Below, in pieces: positions 61,755 to 64,000 of a stretch of 64,000 nt of DNA. A program made the position numbers and the translations under genes. Source of the stretch: Phycisphaeraceae bacterium (GTDB taxonomy: Bacteria; Planctomycetota; Phycisphaerae; Phycisphaerales; UBA1924); the NCBI GenBank assembly GCA_019454185.1, contig CP075368.1, forward strand, positions 3,265,649 to 3,329,648, in the 5' to 3' direction. The notes under the pieces were generated by a model. The model was not told where the DNA came from, ran no database searches, and saw only the letters and a program-made list of their open reading frames with translations. How positions within the stretch are numbered: the first letter of the stretch is position 1; every line of letters begins with the position of its first letter.

Positions 61755-62381
61755 TCAGCGGCGGCGGCGGCCCGCGGCGAGGGTGGCCAGGCCGGCGAGG
61801 GCGAGTGCGCCCGGGGCGGGGATGTAGTAGAAGCCGGGGTTGCCGAAGGTGCCGGCGTTGGAGAAGTAGGAGTTGAAGAGGTCGCCGGGTGCTGAGAAGA
61901 ACCAGGCGGCGACGTTGTTGGTGCCGAGGTCGGCGAGGAAGGCGTTGCCGCTGGTGCCCTGGGTGCGGATGGTGCCGGGGGCGAAGACGGAGTCGCCGTA
62001 GGTGAGGCGGTCGACGAGGGTGTTGGAGGCGTCGTAGATGTTGATCTCGTCGTTGCGGCCGAGGTTGTTGGTATAGCCGCCGAGGACCTTGACGGAGGCG
62101 GAGAGGCCCCAGTTGGTGCGGAATGCATCGGCGGAGACTTCGGTGAAGATCACGCTCTCGCCGGGGGCGACGGTGCCGAAGCCGGAGAGGTCGAAGACGC
62201 CGGGGAGGCGGCTGTCGTCGTCGTAGGACCAGCCGGTGAGATCGATCGGGGCGGCGCCGACGTTGGTGAGTTCAACGAACTCGCCGCCGGTGCCGTCGTA
62301 CATCCACTCGGTGATGCGGATGTCGGCTGAGGCGATCGCCGCGGCTCCGGCGGCGATGATGATGGCGATGGTGCTCTTCAT
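61755..62381 (-). CDS. Lamin-tail-domain secreted protein with IPAP sorting tail
   Basis: 208 residues, ATG 62381. Signal peptide STIAIIIAAGAAAIASA. The body is a lamin tail (LTD) domain: IRITEWMYDGTGGEFVELTN, PIDLTGWSYDD, and FGTVAPGESVIFTE are its hallmark strands. The tail is YIPAPGALALAGLATLAAG followed by RRRR. Extracellular, surface attached, role unknown; LTD domains often bind DNA or sugars or act as spacers on secreted nucleases, but no nuclease is attached here. Confidence 0.9.
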   Translation of the reverse strand: MKSTIAIIIAAGAAAIASADIRITEWMYDGTGGEFVELTNVGAAPIDLTGWSYDDDSRLPGVFDLSGFGTVAPGESVIFTEVSADAFRTNWGLSASVKVLGGYTNNLGRNDEINIYDASNTLVDRLTYGDSVFAPGTIRTQGTSGNAFLADLGTNNVAAWFFSAPGDLFNSYFSNAGTFGNPGFYYIPAPGALALAGLATLAAGRRRR

Positions 62382-62596
62382 GTCTATGTCTCCGTTTCTC
62401 TCTCGTGTGTGGAACGAATCCGTGCCGGTCGGTGTCACGCACGCCGCTCTCGGCAAGGGGCATCAGTCAAGCATGCCAGCGTGGACGGAGTGTCAAGACG
62501 GCGCGAAGTCGGAGGGGGATTTGCGCACTCTTGACACGATGCTGACGCATCGCTTGCGATCCGGTTTCCCAGTTTGAAGCGGCTCTATGCTTGGGG

Positions 62597-63613
62597 ATGG
62601 GCACGAGCGATGAGGAGGGCGTGAAGGGCGTGAAGGGCGTGAAGGGCGTGGGGGGCGTGGGGGGCGGGCGGCATCGTGTCGCGCCGGACGCAATGTTCTT
62701 CTTCATCGCGGGGAGTTATCGCAGCGGGACGACGTGGCTGCGTGACATGCTCAACGCGCACCCGGAGGCGTTCGTGCTCGACGAGGGGTGGATGCTGAAT
62801 GACAAGGGGCACGGCGCGGAGCACTGGGTGGATCGCGACGCGATCGCGCGCTGGCGCGACACCGGCCACAACGCGTGGGCCGAGCGGATCGGTGATGCGG
62901 AAGAGGTGGCGCGGGTTGCGACGAGGGGCGCGGTCGAGGGTGTGATGCGGGCGGCGGCAGCGACAGCGCACGAGGGGAAGCGCGTCCGCGCGATCGGCGA
63001 CAAGACGACGTTTTACTATTGTGATCGAGTGGATGCGCTGCATCGGTTGTTCCCCGATGCGAGGTTCGTTCACGCGCTGCGCGACGGGCGCGACGTGGCG
63101 GTGTCGCACTGCTTCTATCTGTTCAAGTTCCGGAGCAGGGAGGGGCCTTCGCAGTTTGAGGTGCTGCCGGCGGGGGCACGCGAGCACATGGAGCGTGCGT
63201 ATCGGTTCCATGCGCTGGGCGAGGGTGAGCGCGTGGCGCTGTTCTGCGAGGAGTCGCTGAGGTACTTCGCGGGCGTGTGGGGCGCGTGCGTGCGCGGCGC
63301 GGCGAGGGCGCGGACGCTCTATCAGGAGCGGTTCATCGAGGTTCGCTACGAGCGCGTGCTGGAGCGGACGGCGGAGGAGCTCGCGCGGGTGCTGGGCTTC
63401 CTCGGGCTGGATGCGCGGGGTGAGCTGGTGGCGCAGATCGTTGAGCGGCACAGGTTTGAGGCGAGGACCAAGCGCGAGCGTGGTGAAGCGGACCCTCTGG
63501 CCAAGACGCGCAAGGGGATCGCGGGGGATTGGCGGACGTATTTCAGCGCGGAGGATGAGCGCGTGTGGATGGATGCCGCGGGGGAGGCGATGCGCGAGGC
63601 GGGGTATGTGTAG
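62597..63613 (+). CDS. Sulfotransferase family protein
   Basis: 338 residues from ATG 62597 (TTG 62591 and ATG 62693 possible). PAPS loop FIAGSYRSGTTWLRDMLNAH and the second motif FVHALRDGRDVAVSHCFYLF with RDGRD. Longer than the sulfotransferase at 9613, with a different C-terminal half. Its N terminus includes a tandem 9-base repeat GGCGTGAAG encoding VKGVKGVKGV. Converges with the FAD oxidoreductase. Acceptor unknown. Confidence 0.88.
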   Translation: MGTSDEEGVKGVKGVKGVGGVGGGRHRVAPDAMFFFIAGSYRSGTTWLRDMLNAHPEAFVLDEGWMLNDKGHGAEHWVDRDAIARWRDTGHNAWAERIGDAEEVARVATRGAVEGVMRAAAATAHEGKRVRAIGDKTTFYYCDRVDALHRLFPDARFVHALRDGRDVAVSHCFYLFKFRSREGPSQFEVLPAGAREHMERAYRFHALGEGERVALFCEESLRYFAGVWGACVRGAARARTLYQERFIEVRYERVLERTAEELARVLGFLGLDARGELVAQIVERHRFEARTKRERGEADPLAKTRKGIAGDWRTYFSAEDERVWMDAAGEAMREAGYV

Positions 63614-63643
63614 GTGAAGTGCGGCGAGTGGCGTGCGCGTGAA

Positions 63644-64000
63644 TCACCCGCCCCCGACGCCGAGTTCTTCTTCGGAGTGGTCGGCGTCGGCCTTGGGGGA
63701 CTTGGAGACGTTGGCCTTGACGACGATCTCCGGCTGCGACGCATTGGAGCAGTTCTGGCCGTTCTGGGCGGCGTGTGGCGCGGCGGTGAGCTTCTTCTCG
63801 CCGGAGCCGGCGAGTGAGCTGCGCTCGTGTGTCGCGGCTTCGCGCCCGTCCTCCGTCGTCGCGTAGACGATGCCTGTGGTCACTTCGGCTTCGCCGAGGA
63901 TGAGTCGGTTGACGACTTCGACGCCTTGCATGAGGGTGTGGTCGGTATTGGAGACTTCGTATTTCCAGAGGCCGAAGCGGCCTCGTGAGTAGATGGCGCG
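63644..64000 (-). CDS. FAD-dependent amine-oxidase-like oxidoreductase, C-terminal end only
   Basis: 118 residues of the 3' end; the rest lies beyond the right edge. The segment FGLWKYEVSNTDHTLMQGVE, then VVNRLILGEAE, resembles the C-terminal end of NAD(P)-binding UDP-galactopyranose-mutase or protoporphyrinogen-oxidase-like proteins of glycan loci. The last ~60 residues (ATTEDGREAATHERSSLAGS and on to EELGVGGG) are low complexity. Family is a guess from this end alone; the FAD-binding site is outside. Confidence 0.6.
   Translation of the reverse strand, partial: RAIYSRGRFGLWKYEVSNTDHTLMQGVEVVNRLILGEAEVTTGIVYATTEDGREAATHERSSLAGSGEKKLTAAPHAAQNGQNCSNASQPEIVVKANVSKSPKADADHSEEELGVGGG

Noticed and set aside
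1..64000. tRNA, rRNA or riboswitch genes
   Set aside because: No T-loop motifs, rRNA blocks or known aptamer cores were seen by eye; a dedicated search could still find a small RNA.

Overview
The window is about 64 kb of high-GC bacterial chromosome with some 50 protein genes and no rRNA, tRNA or CRISPR that I could find. The gene content points to a planctomycete, most likely of the Phycisphaerae type. Four secreted proteins end in an IPAP + hydrophobic + RRRR tail (a PEP-CTERM-like sorting signal). There is a large secreted protein with a dockerin-like end, an ECF sigma factor, a big TPR-type Ser/Thr kinase, prepilin-like proteins, and small helix-turn-helix proteins fused to receiver or membrane domains. 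PlsY and a lipid A-type acyltransferase suggest a Gram-negative envelope. The exact taxon is inferred.

Layout. 0-11 kb: cut end of an S10 serine carboxypeptidase, an ECF sigma factor, a three-gene signalling operon (HTH-receiver, HDOD-histidine kinase, pseudo-receiver-GAF), a convergent Ser/Thr kinase, a sulfotransferase and a CHRD-domain secreted protein. 11-14.8 kb: an HTH-like protein with a leaderless promoter, about 37 copies of a 9-bp repeat, a secreted protein, and an 830-bp gene-poor stretch. 14.8-17.9 kb: a low-GC, 1038-residue metallophosphoesterase-STAND ATPase, the best candidate for a defence gene. 18-20.6 kb: GH57 glycosidase and a sugar-nucleotide epimerase. 20.8-23.7 kb: an operon of an exported protein, a Cys-rich exported peptide and a MauE-prepilin fusion, preceded by a C16 tract. 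24-30 kb: an SLC13/TrkA-C transporter, a 156-bp tandem repeat, and a dockerin-like secreted protein. 30-40 kb: HDOD protein, methyltransferase, MntA-HepT toxin-antitoxin pair, thymidylate kinase, a coiled-coil membrane protein with an orphan solute-binding lipoprotein, and a glycosyltransferase diverging from an O-antigen ligase. 39.7-42.7 kb: a Cys-less FmdB-like protein, a second Cys-rich peptide/prepilin locus whose promoter spacer is a C10 tract, and a CheY-like regulator. 42.8-54 kb: acyltransferase, coiled-coil protein, WHy lipoprotein, a 1420-residue PQQ-propeller protein, rpiB overlapping a YrdC-phosphatase fusion, and a PAP phosphatase. 54-64 kb: HTH-membrane protein, a third Cys-rich protein/membrane protein pair lying between two copies of a ~200-bp two-hairpin element, two more sorting-tail proteins, PlsY, an Old Yellow Enzyme homologue, a second sulfotransferase and the end of a FAD oxidoreductase.

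The most interesting threads are: (1) the low-GC metallophosphoesterase-STAND gene; (2) three loci pairing exported Cys-rich proteins with membrane or prepilin-like partners, two of them behind homopolymeric C tracts followed by the shared sequence GTTATCATGG, which looks like slipped-strand (phase-variable) promoter control; (3) a single polypeptide joining a MauE redox membrane domain to a prepilin; (4) a fused YrdC plus CTGNTCRSP phosphatase coupled to rpiB, echoing the ywlC-ywlE-ywlF cluster of Bacillus. All functional statements are read from sequence by eye; no database search was run.
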